64,000 bases of DNA from Aurifilum marmelostoma (Eukaryota; Ascomycota; Sordariomycetes; Diaporthales; Cryphonectriaceae). Made by a program: the position numbers and the translations under genes. Location: positions 186,001 through 250,000 of the forward strand of contig JAMXSV010000016.1 of assembly GCA_027559495.1 (NCBI GenBank). Reading direction: 5' to 3'. Below the pieces are notes generated by a model that saw only the letters and a list, made by a program, of their open reading frames with translations, was not told where the DNA came from and searched no databases. Below are positions 45,035 to 57,274 of the stretch, piece after piece (position 1 is the first letter of the stretch; every line of letters starts with the position of its first letter).

Positions 45035-46818
45035 AGAGTGATACGGACGAGTCTGCAGGCTGTCGATGCAAAGAGGTTCTTGTAACCTATGGGGACCATT
45101 CCTTGTCATTGCCACCAGCGATGTGGAAGTGCATTTTCGGCGTGTTGTACCTGACGCCGAGCGGATCAGGTCATTTTAGTCTTCATCCATCTTTTTTGGA
45201 GACTGACGACTGGCTGTAATCATCAACACTGCATCACATTCATGTCCGTTATTTTGAGGGGGCTCCAACTCAGAACATATTTTCCACTCAGAGCGTTTGG
45301 AGACACAAACTCTTGTTTTCCAAGACACTCTATGATGCTGGTCTCGGGACGTACTCTCTGCCTAGCTGCTGTTGAAAGCTGTGACTTGCGCATATTTCGT
45401 CCCGAAAATCGACGTATTGTAGTTGTATGTGTAGTATGCGTCTCTTGAAGTGGTAGTTAAAACGTCTGAACCATGCTGTCTTCCACACTGGCAAGCTTAT
45501 CCGCCCTCGAGCAGATCGCCATCAATCAGTCAGGACATCCCCACTTACGCAATCATGCGATCGCATACTTGTGACCAGATCAAGCTAGTCTTCGAGAGAG
45601 AAAAAAAAATAATCAACCTGGGTTCGATAATTTCAACACACGGTCTGACTCAAAGGCAAAGAAAAAAAAAAGAACGATGGCGACTCAATGAGATGTGGCC
45701 GGTATGACTCTGCGGTGAAGCCCCACAAATTCACCAGGCAGCAGCGCGGCAACCAAAACCCCCAGCCCATCCATCCTCCCCCCCCCCGCCCCCCTCTCCC
45801 AAAGCCCGACCGCGCCACTACCTATAAATACCGCCTCTTGGCCCCCTCAGAAATTCTCAATGATTCCTTCTTCTTCTTTCCCTTCTTCAACCTTCTCAAG
45901 TCAAATTTCTGGCTCTGATTAGATGTAGTATCTGTTCTTGACAGTGTAACAGCTGTTTCACCGGCCTCACAAACGGGCCGGGAATTCCTGTTCACAATTT
46001 TTTGGTTCTGCGGGCGACTGGCCCTTCTGCAGCTTGCCTGCATGGGCTGGTTCCCATTGTGCCCCTGGTATCACACTGTCTCCAGGTGGCGCGAGAGCTA
46101 TGAAAAGCAACTTCTTTATTTCTTCTTTTTTTTCATTGCAGTCTTGGGCTTGTCTCGGGACGTGAAGAAAAAAGTTGGGAGATAAACTATCAGCATAGTG
46201 TGTTGGACCGCAGTGGATCCATATGCCCTCTCTTGAGCCACTTGACAACTTTGGAAACCATGTGATTACATGAAGCCCAGATGCAGCGTGATGGAATATC
46301 AAGATAACCCATGTCATATCACAGCTGCTGCTATGCTATGCATCATTAGCGTTTGCAGATCAGGAACAAAAAGCATCACATGCAAGCCATCATCAATCTT
46401 GGAACTGCAACTGCAAAGGACCTGAGTCATGGACAAAAAGGCTGCTTTGGTTTCAGCATAAGCCACTGCATGCATTTGGCACTACATATGGATATCTAAC
46501 TAGCATTACAGTCATACCCGCACAACAAAGGGATGTGGGGGTTCGTATTGAGACCCTCCCTACAAGTACCCAGGTTTGCTTATTTCAGCAGCCATACACG
46601 GTTTTGGTTGACCTGACGAGACAGACACTTGTTGATTAGATTATCAACAGCAGGCAACTGGCAGGTGCATTGCACAGTCACGCCGTGATATCACTTTGTA
46701 TCTGTGACAGCAACACAGAAATCCATTTCCTGGGTTGCTGAGGCCAGACCCGAGGATCACAGGTAACCACCACCACGACCTCCTCCTAAAACACACCCTC
46801 TCGGCGCCCAAGCATCTC
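45035..46818. other. Intergenic region with an orphan TATA box
   Basis: About 1.8 kb. A C-rich stretch (45777-45800) is followed by TATAAATA at 45823-45830 and a CT-rich stretch, a typical fungal core-promoter layout, but no supported coding sequence follows on the plus strand. Confidence 0.5.
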
Positions 46819-49800
46819 TCACCGGCTAAAGGCTGAGCTTGGGCTGGTCATCTGGCCAGGTGCACCAAAGCCACCATAGGCCTGGGGTACTTTATCGGGG
46901 TTCCATCTGATCTTCCTGCCATTAGCTTCCTCCTGGATGTCAAAGTTGCCACCGCCGTTGGCCATGGTTCCTTCCGTCTCGCAGAGAGCCAGGATGTCAG
47001 TCTCAGTGATCGGCCCACTTCCCAGGGGGTTGTGCTCGACTCGGTCTTTCAGGGTGTCCTGGACCAGGTTGAGAGCAATGAACCCGTCCTCGGTGGGCGC
47101 CTGTATGGTGAACTCTCGGCACACCTGACAGAGCTTCTGCCGGACCACGCTGGCCGGTTGGCGCGACGAGGCAGGCTGTCGGCCCATGCCCATGGGTGTG
47201 CTAAACCCAGGGATGGGGCTCGTCATCGGCCAGCCGCCAGGGCCAGCCAGGCCAGGAGGGGGCGGAGCCGGTGACTGTGCGAACGGGTTCATCACAGAGG
47301 GCTGTATCGGGCTGGAGCTCCAGAGCGGCTGCGACTGCTGCAGGACACCAGGGTCGCCGAAAGGTAACGACGGGAAGGCTTGTGCCCGAGCGGGAGCCGG
47401 AAATCCCCGTCGTCCGCCAGAGGCGAAGTCTGGTAGTGTCGGGACAACATCATCCGAGTCATCCAGGAGCGCACTGCTGCCCAGGTGGTCTTCCGTCTCG
47501 TCGCCGCCTTTTGGCAGAGCCGCAGATGGCGAGCCCGAGGCCGGTCGCTGACCCTGCACCACAGATGCAGGGCGGCCGATGGGCGTGGGCCGGCTGATGG
47601 GCTGAGCTGAGTGCATCATCGGGGAATCAAAGCCATTGGATGGCTGGCGCGAATGCGAACTTGGAGCTGCGTCTTTGGAGCCATTCCCGCCGAACGGGCC
47701 GATGGGATCCGCAACTGCCTGGTGAAAGCCTGGCGGTGGGACAGGTGCTGGGAAGCCTCGACTCATCATAGGACTGCTGAGGCCCGGGGGGCCCATGCCT
47801 GGTGGTGGTCTGAAGCCTGGCGCTGGCGAAAACAGTGGATTTGCGAACCCGGGAGGTGCTGCGTGGAGCCCTGGCGGGAAGTTCATACCCACGGGTGGCA
47901 TGCTGACCTGGGAAGGCTGGCTTGTTGACGGGAAGCGTGCCATGTTTGATTGCAATGGCGACATTGCGTGGGAGGGATTTGCCGAGTGGTGGCTGGCCAC
48001 ACTTCCTCTGTGGCTGGGAGGACCTGATAAACCAGGGCTGTTCGGAGCAGGCGTGTGACCGATCGGAGACTGGCTCAGGCTGGCGTTTTCGGATATTGAA
48101 GCATTCCCAAACCCACTCGGGAAGCCATCTTGTTGTGATGCCTGGCGTGGCCGCACGGGTGTCGGCGCTTTGGGTAATGCTGGCGTCGCAACTGGGGGTT
48201 TCGGTGATGCAGTAGTCGCTGTCAGAGGTTGTTGTTGAGGCAGTGCCGGCAGTGCCGGGTTCGTGGCCTGCTGGGCCGGCCTCTTGGGAAGGGTCATCGT
48301 CGCAGGTGTCGCAAGGGCTGCGGCTTTCTTAGCTGCTCGCTCCTCCTGCTGCTGCTTCTGCTTCTGGCTTGATTTGGGCTCGGCCTTGGGGGGGGCTCTG
48401 CTTTCCGCCTCCTTTTGCCGCTTCTCAGCCTCTTGCTTGTCCTTGAGCTGCTGGGCCTCGCGTTCCTTCTGCTCCCGGGCCTCTTTCTCCTTCAGCTGGT
48501 GCTCCTCGCGGGCCTTCTTCTCGCGTTCCTTGGCCTCCCTGGCCTTGCGCTCCTGCTCGGCCTGCAGCTGCCTCTGCCGCTGCCTCTCAGCCTCCTTTCT
48601 CGCCCGCTCCTCCTCTTCCTCCTTCTTCTGGGCCTCCCTCTTCTTACGCTTCTCCTCGGCCTTGCGTCGACCCTCCTCGGCCTTCTCTGCCTCGGCCCGC
48701 CGTCGAGCCTCCTCTTCTGCGGCCCGCTCCGCCTCCTTGCGGGCCTTCTCTTCCGCTGCAGCCGCCTTCTTCTGTGCTGCCTTCTCTTTCTTCTTCTGCG
48801 CCTCCTTTGCCTTCTTCTCCTTCCGCGCCTCCTCCTTGCGTAGCTCTTCCTCTTCCTCTTCCATGAGTTTGGCCTGTCGCTCTCGCGCGACCTTTTCGCG
48901 GTACGCCTGCAGCACACGCTGCTCAAACATCCTCGCTGCGAATATTTGGAACATCCGCCGGCCCTCCTCCATGCGCTGCTCTTCGGTCATTGTGTCCTGT
49001 GACTCTTGTCAGGTACCCACCATCGCATGCAATCCAGGCATGATGATCGCGCCGCAGGGAAAGAAACTCACATCGTCGTCTTCCTCGTAATCCTCTTCCT
49101 CTTGGGAATCGTAGTCCTCGTCTTCATCGTCCTCGTACTCCTCGTCGTCGACAGGAGGTGGAGGAAGATGATCGTGACCAGGCAGACTGCCGTTGACACT
49201 GTGACCGTAGCTTCGGGCGTAGGGATCCTGGGCCGAGTCGACCTCGCGCGCCATACGTCGCTCCGCGAGCTGTTCCATCATTTCGATAAACTTTTTGCCG
49301 TCGTTCTTCAGAAGATCGTCTGCTACCGTAAGTATGCCACCTAGAACAGAGCCATGTTACCATTGTGCGCCCCCCTCCCCCAAGCCCAGAGCACCAGAAG
49401 GGGTTTCCTACCCTGAACAGTCAGACTGCTGCCGAAATTGAAAAAGTCGGAAGCGTAATCGCGGGCGATTTCCTCAGGCTCCTCGTCGCTATACGCATCG
49501 TCGAGTTCGTCGTCGCTGTACTGCTCGTCGAGCTCGTCCTCCTCGTCTTCGTCATCGTCGTCTTCGACATGCTCCACTATTCGGCCCCGCGAGGGCTGGT
49601 GGCCCGCATAGCTCGCAAACCTGCTGCTGGGCGGGAACAAGTGGCGCGACGAGCCCATCATGGGTGGGTGGCCATCATGGTGTGGGTGGTTGGCGAACTG
49701 CTCAAGTTCCTCGTAGTAGGCGTCGTACAGACCCTCCAGCTCTTCCTCTATCGCGGTCCGTTTCCTGCCACACACTGAACAGCTGCACGTATGTTTCTGT

Positions 49801-50528
49801 TGCTCCTTCATCTTCTTGAGCACGGCATCCTTTTCGACCTTGACAAGGGACTTGCGGTCGTCCTCGCCGAGACCGAGCCAGAACTCCTTAATCCTCTCCC
49901 TCTCCTCCTGCGAGCTGGTGTTCCATATGCGCTCCCTCGAGATTCCGGGTCCCTGGGCGGCTGTCACGGGTTGAGACGTTGAGGAGGCCGGCAGGCTGTC
50001 CTCTTCGTCCGCCGCGGCGCCGCCCTTCTTTTTCTGCTTCTTCTTCTTCTTGGACTTGCCAGTGGGCTCGGCTAAGTGACCATTAGTCGCGGCGTGCGTC
50101 TGGCGAAGCTGACTGTCAAGGTGGTTGCCCTCGTCACTGTAGTCCACCGGGTCGGGCCCTCCAGGTGGTCTGTGGCCTGCGGGTGACGAAGCGTCCGACG
50201 TGCCATTGACAGCCGCTGCGGCGGCAGCCTTGGCGCGTTCTTTCTCCCGGCGCTTCTGCTTCTTGCGATTCACCGCAGTGGTGGTGGTGGTTGGCTCGTT
50301 GCTGGCAGATGGAACAGGAGTGATATTGACCGGCGTGTTCGCGGGGGCGATGGTACCAGCAGTCGGCGAGGGCTGTGCGGAGCTGGGGACAGAAGTGCTC
50401 TCGGGCAGGGTGATGAATTTTGAGCCATCTCGATTCCTGTACTTGGCGCCCTTGCCAGTGGGAGATGCCGGTGGTTGCTGACCTGCGACGGGCGCCGGCT
50501 GGTTCCGAGCTCCTCCCTTGGCCTTCAT
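46819..50528 (-). CDS. NST1: Stress response protein NST1
   Basis: Three exons: 50528-49412, 49340-49072 and 48996-46819 (1187 aa, near the family norm). The N-terminal third is low complexity with a Lys-rich stretch and the segment IKEFWLGLGEDDRKSLVKVEKDAVLKKMKEQQKH-type core, here split as LGLGEDDRKSLVKVEKD and a Cys pair (CSCSVCGRKR). Asp/Glu-rich patches precede GGILTVADDLLKNDGKKFIE across the first junction. Exon 3 opens with TEEQRMEEGRRMFQIFAARM, then about 230 residues of charged coiled coil (Glu/Lys/Arg/Ala) and a long Pro/Ser/Gly-rich tail. Yeast Nst1 is linked to salt tolerance and to P-body-like condensates; its biochemistry is not well defined. An 8-C run in the coding sequence is in frame here. 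Confidence 0.94.
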
Positions 50529-51976
50529 GATGGGGAGCGTGTTCAGAAGAGAATAACCACTGGTGGTGTCATAGAGGGGGAAGGTCGGCGACAGCTCGTC
50601 TCGGCTCGAGGGAGGGGCAAAAGGGCTGAGATACAGGCAGAAGAAGCTGCTAGTGGGTGGACACGGTAGGCCGGTCGGTCGATGGATCGATCGCGTTCTG
50701 CTTGGCGACGAGATGAGGGTCAGTAACGATTGCGCGCGACAGGATCTGGACTGTCATCGAAGGATGCGGACGTGGCCAGCCACAGGGTTTTGAGCAGCTG
50801 ACGTTCCAGACGACGTCGGCAGCTTTGGAGGGAGCTATGACGACGACGGCTGCTGCCAGCGGCAAAAGATCGGACGGACTCGTGTGGACTGACCGCGCAG
50901 GAAGACCAGAAGCAGGTGTAAGAACAACTTGAACCAAGGGAATGTGTTGCTGTGTCGTGTTGTGGTCGCGCTCGAGACCAAAGTACGTGTGGCGCGGAAC
51001 GTATGGTGGACGAGGCAAGGGAGTTTGATTGAGGCCTGAACAAACGCCAAATGCATTTAGCATCCGGCGTAGTGCACGCAGTGGAGGGGGGGGGCGGGCA
51101 GGCAGTAAACAGCGGGTGTAGGGCAGGGCAGGGCAGGGCAGGTAGGGCCTGGGGGAGGAGGGGTTCGTCTTCCTCCAGGCTGTCCAACAGGCGAGCGAGG
51201 GTGGGTTGCAGTGGGTTCTATTGTCCTCCTCCACTTACCTGGCCCCGTCTAGACCTGCAGGTGACCAGGCGACCAGCTGAGCGGCACCTAGACAGATGTA
51301 AAAATCCAAATTTGCTGTCGCATCTGGAGAGAGTGGCGTTGTTCCTTTTGGCTCAGCTATTGGGGGCCCGAAAGAAAGCTGTGCTGCGTCGTCGCAAGCC
51401 TTGGGGGTCCAACGAAGCTGATGGTGGATGCTGCTTAGACGGCGATCGTGAGACCGAGCATTCAATCAGTTTTCCCAGGTCGGCAAACGGAAGGGTATTG
51501 CACGCTAGTGACACAGTAGATGTTGCCCCAAGGTATCGCTTGGGCGTGGCAAGGTTGGCAGGGTACGTGCTGACAACCTCTCGGGCATCTCAGAGGGACT
51601 AAAAGACGCTAGTCACGTGATGCATGGGTCCCGCTCCCCTCACCCGAGGACCTTGAAGGTTGGGATCTTAAAGCTATCCGATTTTCCATTCCTGATCTTG
51701 AGTATTATCTGATTTATTCCATCAACAACAACTGATCTCGCATTTATTTTCAGGGGTTGACAAGGTTTCTTTGATCGAGAGTGGCTTTCATGTCACTTGT
51801 TTAATGTCTCCCCTTTCTCATTTCCTGGACAGGCCTTCCAAGGCTTCTCTGCCCAAGCTCCTTTCTACAATGATCATTGCCTGTTCAATAAGTTGGCACC
51901 AGCTCAAGGAAGAAAAGGATGCCAAAGCCTGTCAAGAGAAGATCGATTGTTCTCCTATTGCTCTGGCCCCCGTCAC
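50529..51976. other. Intergenic region
   Basis: It holds the upstream region of NST1 and the 3' flank of the beta-propeller gene. A short AGGGC tandem lies at about 51119-51141. I see no supported gene. Confidence 0.55.
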
Positions 51977-53059
51977 CTAGCAAAAGGAGCCCTTGGTCTT
52001 GGTCTTGATTGCCAGCACCTGACCTCCTATGATGATATCACCATCTACTGGTGTCGCAGCACCGCCGCCTGTCGTAACGTACAAGACATCAGCATCGTCC
52101 TCACGTCTTCCAAACTTTGTGGACGTTGGTTCGGAGATGGCCGTTGAGTTCAGGTTCCCAGCGATAATCTCGACATTTCCCCCGTGATCGATCCTCTGGA
52201 CCGTGTTCGCTCCTCCCGCTGCGATGAAGATGTTTCCCTCGCAGTCAAAGGTGAAATCATCCCACTGATCATAGGACGTGAGCTTGTTGGCGATCACTTT
52301 GAAGTCTCCTTCCGGTGTTCCGTTGGTCGTACTGATGGGGACCTTCACGAGGGTGCCCTGTCCTGCGTTGTCGAAATACAGGATGTCGTCTCGAACTTTC
52401 ATGCCGTCTGTTCCCGCCGTTCCGAAGGCGTATATCTCCGCCGGCGCCGTGTATGTGTTGTTGATAACCACAGCATAATCGCCAGTTTCGGGGTCCAAGG
52501 TGTAGATTGTCCCGGCCTTCACGTCACCCACGAGGAGAAGTTGCTTCTCGGCGCTCGACACTACAGTCAGGCCGTTCAAAAAGGTTGCTTCTGGGATGTC
52601 GGCGATCTTCTTCGCCTGCGGCGGATAGGAGATGACGGTGTCGTTGGAGGTGACGTTTACACCGCCCAGGTCGACGCTCCAGACAGCCCATGTTCCGGCA
52701 CCAGAGTCGCCTGTGGATAACGAGAAGTTCCCCGTGACCACCGCGAAGACGTCTGGCTGGTACTCGACGATGCCGGTGAGGCCAAGAGTCTCGGGAAATT
52801 CATAGACGAGGAAGACCTCTCCGGGCAGCCGGGGCTCTACCAGATAGAGCTGTGGGAGCGCGAGTGGGTTGACGAGGATCTGGCCGTTGGGTCGCACGGC
52901 CAGGTTCTCCACGTATGTATCCCAGGGGAATTCGTAAACAAGGCTGACAGGGTCACTGATTCGGCGCAGATGAGTGCTTGGCATTCTCGCTGCTACCGCT
53001 GCCGCCGCAGCCGTGCAGCTCGAGAAGACGGCAAGTATCGAGAGCGCATTAAACTTCAT
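51977..53059 (-). CDS. Secreted six-bladed beta-propeller protein (SMP-30/gluconolactonase-like)
   Basis: One uninterrupted exon of 360 aa. The N-terminus MKFNALSILAVFSSCTAAAA is a clear signal peptide. Propeller-like repeats follow: WDTYVENLAVRPNGQILV, ATFLNGLTVVSS, DGMKVRDDILYFDNAGQG, DDFTFDCEGNIFIAAGG and DADVLYVTTGGG, the usual strand patterns of the SMP-30/NHL-like fold. Several N-glycosylation sequons (NFS, NVT, NDT, NNT, NST) fit secretion. Fungal members of this group are often of unknown substrate and some lie in biosynthetic clusters; no cluster is evident here. Lactonase activity is not shown by the sequence. Confidence 0.85.
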   Translation of the reverse strand: MKFNALSILAVFSSCTAAAAAVAARMPSTHLRRISDPVSLVYEFPWDTYVENLAVRPNGQILVNPLALPQLYLVEPRLPGEVFLVYEFPETLGLTGIVEYQPDVFAVVTGNFSLSTGDSGAGTWAVWSVDLGGVNVTSNDTVISYPPQAKKIADIPEATFLNGLTVVSSAEKQLLLVGDVKAGTIYTLDPETGDYAVVINNTYTAPAEIYAFGTAGTDGMKVRDDILYFDNAGQGTLVKVPISTTNGTPEGDFKVIANKLTSYDQWDDFTFDCEGNIFIAAGGANTVQRIDHGGNVEIIAGNLNSTAISEPTSTKFGRREDDADVLYVTTGGGAATPVDGDIIIGGQVLAIKTKTKGSFC

Positions 53060-56000
53060 TTTGGCTTCAGCAGATTAGGATGCGGTAGAGCTTGTTCGAC
53101 GACCTCTCCTCCCACCACCACAACAACCATTTTATACATTCCCTTCCACAAGATTCTTCTCTGAAAATCCTGTGGCATACATCATTGTTGGTGACGCCCC
53201 GTTAAGGCCGACACCTCATATCGTCTAAGAAACAGTAACGCCGACGAGAGACTTTCTCCCGACTGGCTGTCTCCGATGTAGAAGGATTGCCGACGAAAGT
53301 CGCTCTCCGGGAGTCAGGCTGAATGTCTAAAGACCGAAATGCACTAAAACATTGATTGCGCTGGCACAGTTGCGGACTGCGTGATCTCACTTGCCTCATA
53401 GCCTCCTGATCCTTCCAAATTCTTTTCCTCCTTATATGACAAACTCTGTCGACTCCTGTTTCGAGCCTGGCAGGTCAAACTTATGCAAAAACTCAAGAGG
53501 CTGGCGGCATGACAATTTGCGCAACCAAGAGATTACCATCTCCAGCGTCTCCAGTCGGAGCCGCCCCCATGGGCAGGTTTGGTGCTGATCCAAAGGGGGA
53601 TCGGCCGCCTCTGATGGTCCCTCGTGCAAACATGCAACGGTGCTGTGATGGGAACAAGAAAGAAAAAAAACCATATTCGGCCGCGAGATCGTCAGACGAG
53701 AAGCTCACAGACTTCACAGACGCAACGTTTCAGTCCCTGCCGAGGCAAGCTGACCAGAATAGAACCCTCGAGGCGCCGCTACGGCTCGTATCGAAGCGCA
53801 CGATCCAGGACGGGCGTGATTGACTGACTGATCTGACCTGACCTGGTCTCCTGGTCGCCCTCGTAGCGTCGGGGACAGACATGCTTCAGCCCTAGCAGGG
53901 CAGACACAAAGACGACGACGAACCAGAGCTGCTCCTCTAGAACCGGCGGGCTGCCTCTCCGATGCCTTCCTCTATCCTTTTTCCCTCTCTTACACACACT
54001 TTGTTTTTGCCTTTTTCCCCATCTCATTTAGTTAGAGCAGGCCCGGAACGCCAAGGCACCACCAGAGCTCGCTATAATATTAGTCATGGACTGGAGCTTG
54101 CACCAATTCACGCGGCCCGTGTCTTTTTTCGGGCTCATCTCCTCTGGCTCCGTGCGGGAATGGACAACCTCGTGTCGTAGGCGACGGGAGCGGTCCCCTG
54201 GCCACCACCCCCCCCCCCGGCCGCCTGCACAGCCTCAACGACCAGCTGGCGCGCGCCCGTATGGTGGGTGGGTGTGCATGCATGGGTTGTCCTTTGGGCT
54301 GGAACGGCCCCTCGCGCAGTGCACACGCAGCGTTTCGCTTCCGTGGGGGTTTCTCCACACGGCGCTGCGTGATGGGCGAGAGCAGAGAGAGAGAGAGAGG
54401 ACATGTGGGCTCTGCCTCGGGGATCGCCAGGCGAGCAGCAGCTGGCGATTCGATGTCAGGGAGCGGCGTCTCCTATACGATGCTGTTCTGCGGCCAGGAC
54501 TGGGTGGCTGGCGTGAGCCCACACGCGATGCGATCAGAGGAAGAGAGAGAGGGAGGGGGAGGGGGAGGTGAGGCTTCAGCTGCGGACGCCTCCCGCCTCT
54601 CACGCTCGACCACACCCCCGGCCGAGCACGCATGCACATAGATAGTAACAAAGTGCGCTGCCGTCCAGTCGCAGTGCGAGGGTTCAGCGCCGTTTATGAT
54701 CCTCTTGTCGCCGATTGCCCTGCCTGCCCACTTCTCGTCGAGTCCCCATCGACGAGCTGACGAGGGGCATTGAGGTGGCATTGCAGTAGTGCATGCGAGT
54801 TTCTTATCAAAAATGCCCGAAGATCGAGAGAGAGAGAGGGAGAGAGTACACAGTGGGAAGCAATTGGTTTGTCGATCACGATCAGCTAAGGTTGGGGAGG
54901 TCCCCTGAAACCAGGCGCAGGAACAGGCCTCTCTGAGAGGGTGATGCGTCCATGTAGTGCCGTGGACATACCTAGTTGTCGGGTGCTGGCTCGATCGAGA
55001 CGTCACGAGGGTCATGCGGGCTTTCGATAGTGTCACTGCAGGCCCTCAGCACGGGAGATATCATCACGAGAAGATTCTAGAGTTCTAAAATAAAAATAAA
55101 TACAGAGAGGTATGTCGTCATGATATCCTGAGCGGGATCGAAAGACACGAATAATGAACCAGAGGATAACTCAACTGGACCCTTAGCTGATTCGAGCTGA
55201 TACCAGGTGCCCGTAGCGTGTCCATAGGTACTGTGGTACCAGGGCAGCAGTGACGAGAGCAGCGGGACCTCCTGTAACGGGAACTCTGGACCAGGCCCTC
55301 TCTCTCACTGCAGATGTAACCTGAGCACACACACACCCCCCCTGTCCCTGTTTACTACAGTCTTGCTCCTCAGTGGGCTGCTCCCAGTTGCGGACAGGGG
55401 CGCAGCATGCAGCCCCAACTCCCCCAATTTATGGCCTGGGACTTTCATATGCCGTGGGGCCTGGTGCGGTCTTGGCTTCTTGGGCCTTGGGGCTTAGGCC
55501 TGAAAGCACTCTTCAAGGTTCTCTTTTCCCCCTCCAAAGTTCCCTCCCCATGCACTTTCCCTTCCGCATCATATCCCATAACCCCCCCCCCCCAAATCTT
55601 TGAATCCCAAACTCCAAACTTAGATCCCAGTCCGAAACATTTCTGTTCCGCCCTGACGAGAGCCGCTACATAGCCAATCCGTCCTCTTCATTACTTGCAA
55701 TACATTTCGTGTCTATCGTTCAAGAAAGAATCACAAAACCTTGGTACACACTCGTTCAGGCAAGGAGTGGAATAATATAAAAAAAAGAGGGAACAACAAG
55801 TTTGGGCTGAGCAGTATCATCAATCTTCATTCTCATCAATCAATCAATCTGCAACAGCAGCAGAGACAATTCCCCAACCACCACCCAAGCGATCCAGACC
55901 GAACCGGGGCCCCGACACCCGCCATCACCCCATTGCCCGTCTCCGGCCGATAACGAACAGCGATTGCAACGATCGACCGTCATAATAAGCTCACCGGCTT

Positions 56001-56105
56001 GCGACAGAGCTCGGGATCAGCCCAGGGTATCTCCTCTCCTCTCGACAAGCCACCACACGATTCGTAACGACGGCGAAAGAGGGCGGTCCCACCTCGCACC
56101 TCACG
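53060..56105. other. Intergenic region, no supported gene
   Basis: About 3 kb between the beta-propeller gene and RHO2, transcribed away from each other. GA-rich microsatellites lie near 54384-54400, 54540-54570 and 54825-54845, and C runs near 54206-54220 and 55582-55594. Overlapping open frames here look like simple-sequence shadows. Confidence 0.55.
53131..53136 (-). promoter_or_regulatory. TATA box of the beta-propeller gene
   Basis: On the minus strand TATAAA lies about 75 bp before the ATG at 53059, which suggests a short leader of about 40 nt. Confidence 0.6.
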
Positions 56106-57274
56106 ATGGCAAGCGCAGGGAACTCCCAGAACGTCATACGCAGGTTCGCAGCCTCCCTCAAGCTCCTGGTGGACGGATAGACTGTTCCTTGGGCAGGACG
56201 AACGGGCAGAGACCTGGTGCTAACATGGAGGCTCTCGTGTGCACAGGAAGCTGGTGATCATCGGCGATGGAGCCTGTGGCAAGACCAGTCTGCTCAGCGT
56301 CTTCACGTTGGGTTACTTTCCTACAGTAAGTCACGCCATGTCCTCTCACCTCAGCTCTCCCCCCAACAACAAGCCTCATGTTCACATGCTGACTGTCGAT
56401 GCTCCGCAGCACTACGTAAGTCTGCCACCAGTTGGTCCTTGCTACCCCTGAAAGGCTACCGGGCCATCCGAAGGCCACGAAAACCTCGCCCCACGAGGAC
56501 CGTCCCGAGGTACACGAACGATGTCTGACATGAAAAAAACTATTGCAAATAGATCCCGACGGTCTTCGAGAACTACGTCACAGACTGCAGGGTAGACGGC
56601 AAGTCAGTACAGCTGGCGCTGTGGGATACAGCAGGACAGGAGGACTACGAGCGGTTGCGCCCCCTGGCGTACTCCAAGGCGCATGTCATCCTGATAGGGT
56701 TCTCAGTCGACACTCCAGACTCTCTGGACAATGTCAAACACAAGGTGAGTCACTGCCTCGTACTGCTAGGCATCTGTCATACGTCCATCTCTGGCGTGCG
56801 GACGAGCGTGGAGGATGTCCGGTAGGACCGAGCAATCTCCCCCCCCCCCCTTTCCCGCGTCTCCACGTGGTACACTTATCTGCACATAGCGATGGCCGGA
56901 TGTCACCCTTGTGACGATCGATATTGACCCCCCGCCCGGGACTACACTGGATGTGAGGCTGACCAGAGGGGACCGTGGTGCAGTGGATCGAAGAAGCTAC
57001 CGAGAAATGCCCCAACGTGCCTATCATTCTCGTCGGATTGAAGAAAGATCTGCGGGAAGACCCAGTCGCCATCGAGGAGATGCGTAAGAAGTCACTCAGA
57101 TTCGTCACGGAACACGACGGCGAGGCTGTGGCGCGAGAGGTTGGGGCCAGGAAGTACCTCGAGTGCTCAAGTCTCAGCGGAGAGGGCGTGGATGATGTCT
57201 TCGAGGCAGCGACGAGAGCGGCTCTACTGACCTTTGAGAAGGGCGAGGGCAGCGGCTGTTGTGTTATTCTGTGA
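56106..57274 (+). CDS. RHO2: Rho-type small GTPase RHO2
   Basis: Five exons: 56106-56143, 56247-56325, 56410-56415, 56553-56744 and 56984-57274 (201 aa). G-box motifs are intact: GDGACGKTSL (P-loop), switch I HYIPTVFENY, DTAGQEDYERLRP (switch II), LVGLKKDLR (an NKxD-like segment with K) and CSSLSG. The C-terminus is GCCVIL, a geranylgeranylation-type CAAX box with a neighbouring palmitoylatable Cys. The sequence tracks fungal Rho2, which acts at the plasma membrane in cell-wall integrity and polarity, in part through protein kinase C. Exon 3 is only 6 nt (His-Tyr). Intron 4 (239 nt) contains a 12-C tract. Confidence 0.95.
56410..56415 (+). other. 6-nt microexon (His-Tyr) of RHO2
   Basis: CACTAC lies between an acceptor CCGCAG and a donor GTAAGT. 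The flanking exons end FPT and begin IPTVFENY, and all Rho proteins have HY (or similar) between them, so the six bases are required. Confidence 0.88.

Noticed and set aside
48263..49090. Serine/leucine/phenylalanine-rich frame opposite NST1
   Set aside because: It is the antisense of the NST1 Glu/Lys/Arg coiled coil.
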